64,000 bases of DNA, from NCBI RefSeq assembly GCF_008630495.1, contig NZ_VWOJ01000004.1, positions 124,001 through 188,000 of the forward strand, in the 5' to 3' direction. The notes beneath the pieces were generated by a model, which had not been told where the DNA came from, ran no database searches, and saw nothing but the letters and a program-made list of their open reading frames with translations. The translations under genes and the position numbers were made by a program. Source of the stretch: Alkalicaulis satelles. Lineage in GTDB: Bacteria > Pseudomonadota > Alphaproteobacteria > Caulobacterales > Maricaulaceae. Shown here one piece after another: positions 25,304 to 34,187 of the stretch; the stretch's first letter is position 1, and every line of letters starts with the position of its first letter.

Positions 25304-26428
25304 TTAATACCCGCTCATCCGCGCGACTTCGCCGGCGTTGAAGGCGTCATCGCCGAGGAACTCGCCCGCAGCCTGGGCGCGCTTGTAATAGAGGCCGATA
25401 TCGTACTCGTCGGTCATGCCGACCCCGCCATACATCTGGATGCCTTCCGCGGCGGCCAGGCGCGACACGGCAGTGGCCTTGGCCTTGGCTGCGGCGCACC
25501 AGAGCGGCGCCTGGGCGGGCTGGGTGTCGAGCGTGGTCAGTGCCCGGCGCACCAGCGAGCGGGCCAGCTCCAGCTCGCCATAGAGATGGGCGGCGCGGTG
25601 CTGCATGCCCTGGAAGCTGCCGATGGGCGCGCCGAACTGCTCGCGCTCGCGGATGTAGTCGAGCGTCAGGTCGAAGGCCTTCTGGCCTACGCCCAGCGCC
25701 TCGGCGGCCTGGGCGGCGCGTCCGATGTCCAGGAGATGGCGGTAGGCCGCCTCGCTGTCTTCAGCGCCCGACAGCAGCGCATCGCCGTCGAGTTTCACGT
25801 CCTCGAACGTGATGTCGGCGGGCACATGGCTGTCCAGAGTGCGCCGGGACGTGCGGGTGACGCCCGCAGCCTCGGGCGAGACCAGGAAGAGATTGATGCG
25901 CTCATCCTCGGTGCGCGCGGCCACGATCAGCAGGTCCGCGCCCGCGCCGTTGACGGCGTAGCGCTTGGCGCCGGTGAGGCGGAAGCCATTGCCGTCCTTC
26001 GCCGCGCGGGTGGTGATGTGGGACGGGTTGTGGCGCGCGCGCTCGTCCAGCGCCAGGGCGATGACGGTCTCGCCCGCCGCGATCTTCGGCAGCCAGGCCG
26101 CTTTCTGGGCGTCCGTTCCGGCCAGATTGAAGGCGCTGGCGCCCAGTACGGCAGTGGAGAGGAAAGGCGAGGCGGCCAGATTGCGCCCGATCTGTTCGAG
26201 CACCAGCCCGGCGGCGGCGCAGCCCATATCCACCCCGCCATGGTCTTCACCCACCAGAATTCCGCACCAGCCCATTTCGGCCATGGCGGCCCACAGATCG
26301 CGCGAGAAACCCACCGGATCGCCGCTATCGCGCAGGGCGCGCAGTGCGGTGACGGGCGCCTGCTCTTCCAGGAATTGCTGGGCGCCGTCGCGCAGCATGG
26401 TCTCTTCTTCGTTGAGAACGAAAGACAT
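25304..26428 (-). CDS. Acyl-CoA dehydrogenase, small/non-catalytic-type partner (374 aa)
   Basis: Acyl-CoA dehydrogenase family: N-terminal helical domain, middle beta domain (FRLTGAKRYAVNGAGADLLIVAART) and C-terminal four-helix domain (REREQFGAPIGSFQGMQHRAAHLY, IQMYGGVGMTDEYDIGLYYKRA). No glutamate of the EGxxxIQ type is seen near the C-terminus, in contrast to its upstream partner. Adjacent pairs of this kind often form alpha2-beta2 dehydrogenases with one FAD site per heterodimer, best known from sterol side-chain degradation. The gene lies 28 nt after its partner in the same direction. Substrate unknown; heteromer formation is inference. Confidence 0.9.
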   Translation of the reverse strand: MSFVLNEEETMLRDGAQQFLEEQAPVTALRALRDSGDPVGFSRDLWAAMAEMGWCGILVGEDHGGVDMGCAAAGLVLEQIGRNLAASPFLSTAVLGASAFNLAGTDAQKAAWLPKIAAGETVIALALDERARHNPSHITTRAAKDGNGFRLTGAKRYAVNGAGADLLIVAARTEDERINLFLVSPEAAGVTRTSRRTLDSHVPADITFEDVKLDGDALLSGAEDSEAAYRHLLDIGRAAQAAEALGVGQKAFDLTLDYIREREQFGAPIGSFQGMQHRAAHLYGELELARSLVRRALTTLDTQPAQAPLWCAAAKAKATAVSRLAAAEGIQMYGGVGMTDEYDIGLYYKRAQAAGEFLGDDAFNAGEVARMSGY

Positions 26429-26456
26429 CGTGTAATCCCCTGTTTTTCAATATGCC

Positions 26457-27635
26457 TTACGCGCCGGGCAGGTTCAGCACGCGCTTGGAAATGATGTTGA
26501 GCTGGATTTCGCTGGTGCCGCCCTCGATGGAGTTGGCGCGCGAGCGCAGCCAGGCGCGGGCCGGATCGCCATCGCTCTCCTTGTCGCCCTCCCACAACAG
26601 GCCGTCCATCCCTAAGGCGGACATGTTCAGCTCGTGGCGGCGCTTGTTCAGCTCGGTGCCGACATATTTCAGCATGGAGGCGCGTGCGCCCACGCCCTCG
26701 CCATGGTCGCCTTCTTCCTTGATGCGGCGCAAGGTGGCGTCGAAGGCCAGGCCATCGATGGTCAGGCGGGCGACATCGCCGCGCAGGATGGGATCAGCCA
26801 GGCGCCCTGTTTCGTCCACCTCGCCCGACTGATGGGCGGCGGTGACCGGGTTCATACCCCCGAAAGCGGCTTCGGACACGATGCCCGCGCGTTCGTGGCT
26901 GAGCAGATATTTGGCGATCTCCCAGCCCTGGCCGGCCTCGCCAAGGCGATTGGCGACAAGGGCCTTGGCGTCGTCAAAGAAGGTCTCGCAGAAGGGCGAC
27001 TTGCCCGAGATCAGCTTGATCGGCTTGGTGGTGACGCCCGGCTGGTCCATGTCGATCAAGAGGAAGGAGATGCCCAGATGCTTGGGCGCATCGGCTTCAG
27101 TGCGCACCAGGGCGAAAATCCAGTCCGAGCGATCAGCATAGCTGGTCCAGACCTTCTGGCCGTTGACCACGTAATGATCGCCATTGAGCACGCCCTTGGA
27201 GCGCAGCGAGGCGAGGTCGGAGCCCGCACCCGGTTCGGAATAGCCCTGGCACCAGCGGATCTCGCCGCGCGCGATGGGCGGCAGGTGCTCCAGCTTCTGC
27301 TCATGCGTGCCATATTTCAAAAGCGCCGGGCCGAGCATCCAGATGCCGAAACTGTCCAGCGGCGAGCGTGCATTGATCGCCTTCATCTCTTCCTTGAGGA
27401 TGAAAGCTTCTTCCTTGCTGAGGCCCGCGCCGCCGTATTCCTTGGGCCAGGCCGGAACGGTCCAGCCTTTCTCCACCATACGCTCAAGCCAGATTTTCTG
27501 GTCCTCGCTGGTGAATGTCCAGTCCTTGCCGCCCCAGCAGATATCGGCTTCAGAGGCGATGGGTTTGCGCATGGAAGGCGGGCAATTGGCCTCCAGCCAG
27601 GCGCGGGTTTCGGTGCGGAATGTGTCGAGCGGCAT
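26457..27635 (-). CDS. Acyl-CoA dehydrogenase, catalytic-type partner (392 aa)
   Basis: FAD-dependent acyl-CoA dehydrogenase introducing a 2,3-double bond into an acyl-CoA. Recognisable elements: WPKEYGGAGLSKEEAFIL, QGYSEPGAGSDLASL, the DHYVVNGQKVWTSYA beta-domain segment and the C-terminal NSIEGGTSEIQLNIISKRVL with the likely catalytic Glu. The ATG at 27635 follows GGGAGG closely; the longer open frame upstream is discarded. It is the first gene of a two-gene operon with the second dehydrogenase and diverges from ctaA across 169 nt. Confidence 0.93.
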   Translation of the reverse strand: MPLDTFRTETRAWLEANCPPSMRKPIASEADICWGGKDWTFTSEDQKIWLERMVEKGWTVPAWPKEYGGAGLSKEEAFILKEEMKAINARSPLDSFGIWMLGPALLKYGTHEQKLEHLPPIARGEIRWCQGYSEPGAGSDLASLRSKGVLNGDHYVVNGQKVWTSYADRSDWIFALVRTEADAPKHLGISFLLIDMDQPGVTTKPIKLISGKSPFCETFFDDAKALVANRLGEAGQGWEIAKYLLSHERAGIVSEAAFGGMNPVTAAHQSGEVDETGRLADPILRGDVARLTIDGLAFDATLRRIKEEGDHGEGVGARASMLKYVGTELNKRRHELNMSALGMDGLLWEGDKESDGDPARAWLRSRANSIEGGTSEIQLNIISKRVLNLPGA

Positions 27636-27804
27636 GGCGCTTCCTCCCTGACGTTTACGTAAAGGGTAAGCCGAAGGTGTGCGCCTGACCAGTCCCGGCA
27701 TGCGCCCGCTTTGCGGCGAAACCGCGCGGCCCGCTTGCCTCTGCCGCTGCAGCCGATAAGTACGCGCATGATCTGTTTGTCCCGCGCGCCCGGAGCCGCC
27801 GCCC

Positions 27805-28890
27805 ATGCCTGCGACCGCCCTGTCCATCCCCAGACCCTATAGCGAACCGGGCACGGACCGGGCGATGTTCTGGTGGCTGGTGATCATCGCCGCCTTCGTG
27901 TGCGCCATGATCGTGGTGGGCGGCGCTACGCGCCTGACCGATTCGGGGTTGTCCATCACCGACTGGCGCCCGGTCACCGGCGCCATCCCGCCCCTGACCC
28001 AGGAGGGCTGGGAGCGCGAGCTGGAGCGCTACCGCCAGATACCCCAGTACCAGGAAATCAATCGCGGCATGTCCATGAGCGATTTCCAGTTCATCTACTG
28101 GTGGGAATGGGGCCACCGCCAGCTCGGGCGTACGCTGGGCCTCGTCTATTTCCTGCCCTTTGTCTTCTTCCTGTGGACCGGCCGGGCGCCCAGGCGCCTG
28201 CGCCCGCGCCTGTGGGTGCTGTTTGCGCTGGGTGGCCTGCAAGGCGCCATCGGCTGGTGGATGGTGTCGTCTGGCCTGACCGAACGCGTGGATGTGAGCC
28301 AGTACCGGCTCGCCACCCACCTCTCCATGGCATTCGTGATCCTGGGCCTGACGTTGTGGACCGCTTTGGAGCTGCGCTATGGGCAGACGCGGCTTCTGGT
28401 GCGCTCGCCCCTGTTCAAGTGGAGCGCGGTGTTCTGGGCTGCGGTGTTGTTTCAGATCGTGCTGGGCGCGTTCGTCGCCGGGCTCAATGCGGGCATGATC
28501 TACACCACCTGGCCGGGCTTTAACGGCCAGCTCTGGCCCGAGGATTATCTCTCCGGCCTGCCGCTATGGCAGGCGCTGTTCGAGAGCCGGCCCGCCGTAC
28601 AGCTTCAGCACCGCTGGGCGGCCTATGCGCTGGCGGCGGGCGGGGTGGCGCTGGCCCTGTTGTGGCGGCGCAGCGGCGACGTGATTATGGGCCGCTTTGC
28701 GATCGTGATGCTGGCGGTCCTGTTTGCGCAGATCGTGCTGGGGATCATCACCCTGATCAACGCCGCGCCGCTGGGCCTGTCGCTGGCCCACCAGGCCGGC
28801 GCCATGGTGTTGTTCCTGGTGGCGGGCGCGGCCGCCTGGGCCTCGGCCCGGGCGGTGGAGCAGCCTGCCGGGCGGGTCGCCGCCTCCTAA
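27805..28890 (+). CDS. ctaA: Heme A synthase, COX15/CtaA family
   Basis: Integral membrane enzyme of 361 aa with eight hydrophobic helices in two homologous halves. It oxidises the C8 methyl of heme O to the formyl group of heme A for cytochrome aa3 oxidase. Heme-ligand histidines are seen in WEWGHRQLGR (His104), LATHLSMAF (His172), LQHRWAAY and LAHQAGAM, one pair per half. GGATRLTDSGLSITDWRPVTGAIPP is the conserved COX15 N-terminal block. The gene overlaps the convergent lipoprotein gene by 4 nt at their stops. Confidence 0.95.
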   Translation: MPATALSIPRPYSEPGTDRAMFWWLVIIAAFVCAMIVVGGATRLTDSGLSITDWRPVTGAIPPLTQEGWERELERYRQIPQYQEINRGMSMSDFQFIYWWEWGHRQLGRTLGLVYFLPFVFFLWTGRAPRRLRPRLWVLFALGGLQGAIGWWMVSSGLTERVDVSQYRLATHLSMAFVILGLTLWTALELRYGQTRLLVRSPLFKWSAVFWAAVLFQIVLGAFVAGLNAGMIYTTWPGFNGQLWPEDYLSGLPLWQALFESRPAVQLQHRWAAYALAAGGVALALLWRRSGDVIMGRFAIVMLAVLFAQIVLGIITLINAAPLGLSLAHQAGAMVLFLVAGAAAWASARAVEQPAGRVAAS

Positions 28891-29915
28891 CTATCCTCAG
28901 CCAGCGTGGTGCGGGTGATCACCTCGCGCGCGATCAGCTTGATGCGCCCGTCGGCGCGGTCATAGGCCGCCGCCACGCCGTTGGAAAAAGCGCCGCCGCC
29001 GAAATTCTCGTCAGTGAGGGCCAGGGCCGACGGGCTGTCAAAGCCCGGCGCGCCGAGCCCGGCCTCAAACCGCACGCGGGTGATCAGTTCCAGCGAGCGT
29101 GCGTCGAGCACATCCATCAGCCCGCTCTCGGGCGAGACCATCAGAGCGGCGGGCCGGCCCAGAAGTTCGCTATAGGCAATGCTGGAGCCGGGCAGGCGGT
29201 CGGAGCTGGCGCGCGTTTCGCCGCGCTCATCAACGCGCGCGATCCCGGCGGTGGGGCCGGCGACCAGCAGGTCGCTTCCTGCACGCGCGCAGGAGCGTGC
29301 GGGGAAGGGCAGGGCGCGGGATTCGCGCTGACGGACAGACAGTCCCTGTCCGCCGCCATCGCTCAGGCGGACGATGCGCGCCTCATCACCATCAGCCAGA
29401 ATGGCCAGATCAATATAGCCAATACCCAGTCCATAAAGGCACAGGCTGGACCCGCCGGGAAGATCGCCCTCCAGCGGCAGCTCGATCACCTCGTCAATGG
29501 CGCGCACCACGGCATAGCCTCGAAGGGCGCCGTTCTCGTCCATGCCGAACACCAGCGGCAGTGTTTCTCCACGCAAGGGGAAACCGCCAATGCCCGCCAG
29601 GCCGCGCAGGCGCGGACCGGAGGCGCTGATCAGTTCGCGTCCGTCCATGTTGAAGATCGACAGCCCGCCCTGCAGTCCCGCTGCGGCCAGCATGCCGTTC
29701 CCGGGCGCGCTTTCATCAGGCAGAAAGGCCAGCTCGCGCGCCCCGCCGGGCGCTTCGAACGCGCCGGTGACGATGGCTGTGCGCTCGATCCGGGCCGGAT
29801 CATCCGGTTCATCCGGGCTTTCAAAGAAATTACATCCGGCCAGTGCGCCGGCTATAAAAAGAACGGCGAGCGGGCGCAGGAGGCTGCGGTCAGCGCGGTG
29901 AGGGCGTGCGGTCAT
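28887..29915 (-). CDS. Lipoprotein with degenerate beta-propeller (phytase-like) repeats
   Basis: The start at 29915 gives a signal peptide with a clear lipobox (IAGALAGC, Cys34), then about 300 residues rich in beta-strand repeats. The stretch GGLSIFNMDGRELISASGPRLRGLAGI resembles the blade of beta-propeller phytases (KGGLxVYDLDGKE). The acidic calcium and phosphate ligands typical of active phytases are not evident, so an enzymatic role is doubtful. The open frame extends about 50 codons upstream without a ribosome site; those codons are discarded. It may be a periplasmic sensor or scaffold. No operon partner. Confidence 0.65.
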   Translation of the reverse strand: MTARPHRADRSLLRPLAVLFIAGALAGCNFFESPDEPDDPARIERTAIVTGAFEAPGGARELAFLPDESAPGNGMLAAAGLQGGLSIFNMDGRELISASGPRLRGLAGIGGFPLRGETLPLVFGMDENGALRGYAVVRAIDEVIELPLEGDLPGGSSLCLYGLGIGYIDLAILADGDEARIVRLSDGGGQGLSVRQRESRALPFPARSCARAGSDLLVAGPTAGIARVDERGETRASSDRLPGSSIAYSELLGRPAALMVSPESGLMDVLDARSLELITRVRFEAGLGAPGFDSPSALALTDENFGGGAFSNGVAAAYDRADGRIKLIAREVITRTTLAEDS

Positions 29916-30055
29916 GATCTGGCGTCTCGTCTGGCGCCCGCGCGAATGGCGCGGGCCGGGGCTGGCGCGATGGTACATAACGACCCTGGCGCCGTCACAT
30001 GCCAGATGTACCTTGCGCCTGGCCAGTGAACAGAGGCTGGAAGGGGAGAAAAATA

Positions 30056-30075
30056 TGCGGTAATACAATACCGCA
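30056..30075. promoter_or_regulatory. Inverted repeat in the rplM upstream region
   Basis: TGCGGTA-ATACAA-TACCGCA, perfect 7-bp arms, in an AT-richer patch 60 nt before the likely rplM -35 element. Function unknown. The whole 29916-30204 gap otherwise holds only the rplM promoter and leader described next. Confidence 0.4.
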
Positions 30076-30115
30076 CATGCAAGCAGCTGTTTTTATGTGT
30101 TTTTCACAAAGCCTC

Positions 30116-30144
30116 TTGACCTCAGTCATGCGCGGGCGTATCAG
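30116..30144 (+). promoter_or_regulatory. Possible housekeeping promoter of rplM-rpsI
   Basis: TTGACC at 30116-30121 and TATCAG at 30139-30144 with a 17-nt spacer fit a sigma-70-type promoter. The transcript would then start near 30151 and carry a leader of about 54 nt dominated by the hairpin below. The -10 match is only moderate. Confidence 0.4.
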
Positions 30145-30154
30145 CGCGCCACCT

Positions 30155-30194
30155 CGCGTCCGGGATGGTCCCGGACGTGCCTGTTTCTTTTTGA
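30155..30194 (+). promoter_or_regulatory. Leader hairpin with U-rich tail before rplM (possible attenuator)
   Basis: A 9-bp perfect stem CGTCCGGGA-TGG-TCCCGGACG (30157-30177), extendable by a G-T and a C-G pair, followed after a few bases by CTGTTTCTTTTTG. This is terminator-like yet lies only 10-50 nt before the rplM ATG, in the transcribed leader. The rplM-rpsI operon is feedback-controlled by L13 in E. coli, so a regulatory leader here is reasonable; the mechanism is inference. Confidence 0.5.
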
Positions 30195-30204
30195 GGCTCT
30201 CGTG

Positions 30205-30669
30205 ATGAAGACCTATTCCGCCAAGCCCGCGGACGTCGAGCACAAATGGGTCGTGATTGACGCGGAAGGCGCCGTTGTGGGCCGCCTGGCCGCCTATATC
30301 GCCACCCGTCTGCGCGGCAAGCACCGTCCCGATTTCACCCCCCATGTGGACACTGGCGATCATGTGATCGTGATCAATGCCGACAAGGTGGTGTTCACCG
30401 GGCGCAAGCTGCAGAACAAGCGCTATTACCGCCACACCGGCCACCCGGGCGGCATCAAGGAAACCTCGCCGCGGCGCATTCTGGAAGGCCGCTTCCCCGA
30501 GCGTGTCGTGGAGCAGGCCGTCAAGCGCATGCTGCCCAAGGAGAGCCCGCTGGCGCGCGCCCAGTTCTCCAAACTGCGCGTCTATGCCGGTGGCGAGCAT
30601 CCGCACCAGGCCCAGACCCCTGAAGTCGTCGACTTCAAATCCCTGAACGCCAAGAATGCGCGGAGCTGA
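30205..30669 (+). CDS. rplM: 50S ribosomal protein L13
   Basis: 154 aa. It begins [20 protein letters not shown], followed by [39 protein letters not shown] and the signature [22 protein letters not shown]: all standard L13 blocks. GAGG 8 nt before the ATG serves as ribosome site. An in-frame upstream extension crosses the leader hairpin and is not used. Early-assembly 23S rRNA binding protein. It is followed directly by rpsI. Confidence 0.98.
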   Translation: MKTYSAKPADVEHKWVVIDAEGAVVGRLAAYIATRLRGKHRPDFTPHVDTGDHVIVINADKVVFTGRKLQNKRYYRHTGHPGGIKETSPRRILEGRFPERVVEQAVKRMLPKESPLARAQFSKLRVYAGGEHPHQAQTPEVVDFKSLNAKNARS

Positions 30670-30671
30670 TG

Positions 30672-31175
30672 ATGGCCGAAGAAACCCGTTCCCTCGAGGA
30701 CCTGAAGTCCGCGCTGCAGCAGGCCGGTTCCCCGGTGGTGCCCGAGGCGCCCCAGGAAGAGACCGCCGCCGAGCCGAAAATCGACGAGCATGGCCGCGCC
30801 TACGCCACCGGCAAGCGCAAGAACGCCGTGGCCCGCGTCTGGATCAAGCCGGGCGCTGGCAAGATCACGGTCAATGGCCGTGAGCAACAGGTCTATTTCG
30901 CCCGCCCCGTTCTGCGCATGCTGCTCCAGCAGCCCTTCGAGGCCGCCGGGCGCATCGACCAGTATGACGTGGTCGCCACGGTGACCGGCGGCGGCCTGTC
31001 GGGCCAGGCCGGCGCGGTGCGTCACGGCATCTCCAAGGCGCTGACCTATTACGAGCCCACGCTGCGCGGCGTGCTGAAAGCCGGCGGCTTCCTGACCCGC
31101 GACAGCCGCGTGGTCGAGCGCAAGAAGTACGGCAAGAAGAAAGCCCGCCGCAGCTTCCAGTTCTCGAAGCGCTAA
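30672..31175 (+). CDS. rpsI: 30S ribosomal protein S9
   Basis: 167 aa. The N-terminal 40 residues form an acidic, proline-containing extension common in alphaproteobacterial S9. The conserved core starts at [18 protein letters not shown] and ends in the basic tail [17 protein letters not shown] that reaches the decoding centre. Two adjacent ATGs overlap or follow the rplM stop; the second (30672) is better spaced from GGAG. Cotranscribed with rplM and followed by a strong terminator. Confidence 0.98.
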   Translation: MAEETRSLEDLKSALQQAGSPVVPEAPQEETAAEPKIDEHGRAYATGKRKNAVARVWIKPGAGKITVNGREQQVYFARPVLRMLLQQPFEAAGRIDQYDVVATVTGGGLSGQAGAVRHGISKALTYYEPTLRGVLKAGGFLTRDSRVVERKKYGKKKARRSFQFSKR

Positions 31176-31200
31176 GCGGACTTGCCTCTGCGACGATCAG

Positions 31201-31232
31201 ACGGGCGGCCCTCGGGCCGCCCGTTTTGTTTT
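31201..31232 (+). terminator. Rho-independent terminator of rplM-rpsI
   Basis: 10-bp stem ACGGGCGGCC-CTCG-GGCCGCCCGT followed by TTTGTTTT, 25 nt after the rpsI stop. Confidence 0.9.
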
Positions 31233-31256
31233 GGCGGGCGAGGTGGAGGCGTGTGC

Positions 31257-33041
31257 CTACTCCGCCGCCATGGCCATCACCTGCCCCGAACGCACCAGCC
31301 GTCCCGGCCTGGCGTCGGTGATCTCGTCATCGCGCACCACGATCTCTCCCGAGACGATGGTGGCGCGATAGCCTTCGGCTTTCTGCAGCAGGCGCTGGCC
31401 GCCGGCGGGCAGGTCGCGCACCAGATAGGGGGCGTGCACGCGCAGGCGCTCGGGATCGATCACATTGAGGTCGGCCTTCAGCCCCGCGCGGATTCGCCCG
31501 CGGTCGGACAGGCTCAGGAAATCGGCCGCATCGGCGGTGAGCATCTGCACGGCGCGCTCAATGGCGATGCGCGGACCCCGGGTGCGCTCGCGCGTCCAGT
31601 AGCTCATCAGATAGGTGGGAAAGCTGGCATCGCACACCGTTCCCACATGGGCGCCGCCATCGGACAGGCCGGGCAGGGCGAGTGGATGGGTGAGCATGGC
31701 GTGGACATTGGCGTAATCGCCTTCGGTATAATTATAGATCGGCATGTAGATCAGCTCGCGGCCCTCGCGCGCGATCACCGTGTCATAGAGCTCCTCCCAG
31801 ATGCTGACCCCGCGCGCTGTGGCGCGCGCGCCGATGGAGCGGTCCAACGCCTGTTCGTAATCGGGATCGCCAGACAGGGTGAACAGCTTGCCGGCCACGA
31901 ACTCCATGTTCTCGATCAGGAGATCGGCGATGGGCGGCACGGACGAGCCCGGCCCGGCGAGCTTGTCGGATTTCTGGCTCAGCAGCTCGGCCTTGAATTC
32001 AGGCTTGGCCATCTCACGCACCCGCTCGTCCAGCGGCAGATGGGCGATGGCCTTGTAGGCGGGATAGCCCATGAAGGGGTGGAAGGTGCATTGCAGCCCC
32101 AGGAACACGCCGATGGCGCGCGGGGCGACCTGGGCGCGCACGGTGAAGCCTTCACTGTCCAGCGCTTCGAGGCCCTTCAAGATCTGGCGCCACTGGTCGG
32201 GGGCGAAATCGCGCTGCATGACCGAGATGGAGAAGGGGCGTCCTCCGGCCGCGCGCACATAGCTGTCCACCACCGACCATTCATCCGGGAAGCGCTCGAG
32301 ATCGCGCTGCAGGTCAAAATCCGACACCGCTTGGATGACGCCGTGATCACGGCCCGCAAAAGCGCTGGCGATGCCGGTGAGCTCGCGCGTGGTGGCTTCC
32401 GAGGCCGGGGTCCATTCGCCATCTGCGGTGCGGTGCAGGTCCGAGCGCCCGGTGGAAAACCCGATGGCGCCCGCGTCCAGCGCCTCGGCGACCAGATCGC
32501 GCATGCGGGCGATGTCCTCATCGCTGGCCTGGGCGTCGAAGCTGGCGCGCTCGTCCATCACATAGACGCGCAGCGGGTCATGGCCGACCATGGCGGCGAT
32601 ATCCATGGTGCGCGGCGTGGCGTCGAGCGCATCCATGTATTCAGGAAAGCTCTCCCAGTTCCAGCTCAGCCCTTCGGCCAGCGCCGTGCCGGGAATGTCC
32701 TCCACCCCCTCCATCAGCCGGATCAGCCGGTCGTGATCGCTGGCGCGCACCGGCGCGAAGCCGACCCCGCAATTGCCCATCACCGCCGTGGTCACGCCAT
32801 GGCGGATGGAGGGCTCCAGCCGGTCGTCCCAGGTGGCCTGGCCGTCATAATGGGTGTGCACGTCGATAAAGCCCGGCGTGACGATGCAGCCGGCCGCGTC
32901 GATGGTCTCGGGCGCGCTGCCCGGCGCTTCCCCAACCGCCACAATGCGACCGTTCTTGATGGCCACATCGCCGGCGAAGGCCTCGCCGCCTGACCCGTCA
33001 TAAATCAGCCCGCCGGTGATCTTGATGTCATAATCGGCCAT
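31257..33041 (-). CDS. N-acyl-D-amino-acid deacylase-type amidohydrolase (594 aa)
   Basis: Amidohydrolase superfamily, D-aminoacylase group (COG3653). The N-terminal beta-sandwich part (ADYDIKITGGLIYDGSG) is followed by the metal-binding GFIDVHTHYDGQ (His62, His64). GVTTAVMGNCGVGFAP carries the group's conserved Cys, and LSDGGAHVG the late Asp/His ligands. The C-terminal GRIRAGLKADLNVIDPERL segment is typical of the fold. Enzymes of this group free D-amino acids or act on related amides; the true substrate is unknown. It lies 24 nt after the BASS transporter gene on the same strand, so uptake and hydrolysis of one compound may be coupled (inference). Confidence 0.85.
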   Translation of the reverse strand: MADYDIKITGGLIYDGSGGEAFAGDVAIKNGRIVAVGEAPGSAPETIDAAGCIVTPGFIDVHTHYDGQATWDDRLEPSIRHGVTTAVMGNCGVGFAPVRASDHDRLIRLMEGVEDIPGTALAEGLSWNWESFPEYMDALDATPRTMDIAAMVGHDPLRVYVMDERASFDAQASDEDIARMRDLVAEALDAGAIGFSTGRSDLHRTADGEWTPASEATTRELTGIASAFAGRDHGVIQAVSDFDLQRDLERFPDEWSVVDSYVRAAGGRPFSISVMQRDFAPDQWRQILKGLEALDSEGFTVRAQVAPRAIGVFLGLQCTFHPFMGYPAYKAIAHLPLDERVREMAKPEFKAELLSQKSDKLAGPGSSVPPIADLLIENMEFVAGKLFTLSGDPDYEQALDRSIGARATARGVSIWEELYDTVIAREGRELIYMPIYNYTEGDYANVHAMLTHPLALPGLSDGGAHVGTVCDASFPTYLMSYWTRERTRGPRIAIERAVQMLTADAADFLSLSDRGRIRAGLKADLNVIDPERLRVHAPYLVRDLPAGGQRLLQKAEGYRATIVSGEIVVRDDEITDARPGRLVRSGQVMAMAAE

Positions 33042-33065
33042 GAGCTTGCCTCTCGTCCTTCTATG

Positions 33066-34007
33066 TTATTCTGCGTTGGTGAGTGCGTTGGTGCGCGCCC
33101 GCCGGCGCCTGTCCAGAAACCTGAACCAGCCCGCCAGCGCCCCGCCGCTGATCAGATGCCAGACCGCCCAGGCGCCGGTAATGGCCGCAGCGCCGCCAAT
33201 CCCCTGGAACTGGCCCAGCAGGATGACGAGCCCGAGGCCAGCATTCTGGATGCCCACCTCGAAGGTCAGCGCCCGGCGCCCGCGCGCGTCAAAGCCCAGC
33301 ACCCGGCCCGAGACGGCCCCCAGCATCAAGGCGAGCGCGTTATGGCCGATAGCGATGGCCACCACGGTCAGCCCGGCGCCCAGGATCAGATCACCATTGG
33401 CCGCCACACCGCCGCCGGCCATCATGGCCAGCGCGGCGATGGCCGTCCAGACCAGCCATGGCCGCATGGCGCGCGCGCTGTTCGGGAAGTAGCGCGCAAA
33501 AACCATCCCCGCCGCCAGCGGCAAAGCGAGGATGAGGGTCATGGAGACAATGAAGGTGAGGGCTGACAGATTGATCTCGTCCACCAGCGCGGCGGACGGC
33601 GCGTACAGGCTCGTCCACACGACGATGGAGACCGGGGTGAGCAACGCCGCGCTCAGCGACGACACCGAGGTCAGCGCGACCGACAGCGCGGCGTCCCCGC
33701 GCGCCATCAGGGTGTAGAAATTGGACACATTGCCGCCCGGGCAGCAGGCCACCACGATCATGCCCAGCGCGATGGAGGCGGGCGGGGTGATGGCGTGAAT
33801 GACGATCAGGGTCAAAAGCGGCAGGCCGATGATCTGCACCGACGCGGCGCCCAGAAAGCGCAAGGGCGCGGTCTTCAGGAATGCGAAGCTCTCCAGCTTC
33901 AGGGTCAGCGCCACCGACAACATGATCACCGCCATGGCCAGGGGCAGGATCACATCCCCGCCCGGCGCGAGGCTGATGCGCGCAGCGTCGAGCGCGGCTG
34001 CGTCCAT
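33066..34007 (-). CDS. Bile acid:sodium symporter (BASS) family transporter (313 aa)
   Basis: About nine to ten hydrophobic helices. The BASS signature is clear: GMIVVACCPGGNVSNFYTLMARGDAALSVALTSVSSLSA and later FEVGIQNAGLGLVILL, the two crossed discontinuous helices that hold Na+ and substrate. The ATG at 34007 follows GGGGAGGA and is preferred over a 52-codon upstream extension. BASS members carry organic anions such as bile acids, pantoate or pyruvate with Na+. It is the upstream gene of a two-gene operon with the amidohydrolase. Confidence 0.88.
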   Translation of the reverse strand: MDAAALDAARISLAPGGDVILPLAMAVIMLSVALTLKLESFAFLKTAPLRFLGAASVQIIGLPLLTLIVIHAITPPASIALGMIVVACCPGGNVSNFYTLMARGDAALSVALTSVSSLSAALLTPVSIVVWTSLYAPSAALVDEINLSALTFIVSMTLILALPLAAGMVFARYFPNSARAMRPWLVWTAIAALAMMAGGGVAANGDLILGAGLTVVAIAIGHNALALMLGAVSGRVLGFDARGRRALTFEVGIQNAGLGLVILLGQFQGIGGAAAITGAWAVWHLISGGALAGWFRFLDRRRRARTNALTNAE

Positions 34008-34187
34008 GGCGGCGTCCTCCCCTGGCGTTCCCCGCGCATCTGACGGCGGACGGGTGAACGCTGTTCGCCCGCCAGCATGGCGGGGCGATGCCGCGATGTC
34101 GAGGGGCGGGCGGCTTGCCAAGCGGGCCGGGCAATGCAGGATGCGCCCCGTAGTGCGCATCACTGCGCATCAGGGAGGAGACACGAT

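Noticed and set aside
31182-32993. 603-codon plus-strand ORF
   Set aside because: It lies fully antisense to the amidohydrolase gene, has no family motifs, and is a typical shadow in GC-rich DNA with G/C at third codon positions.
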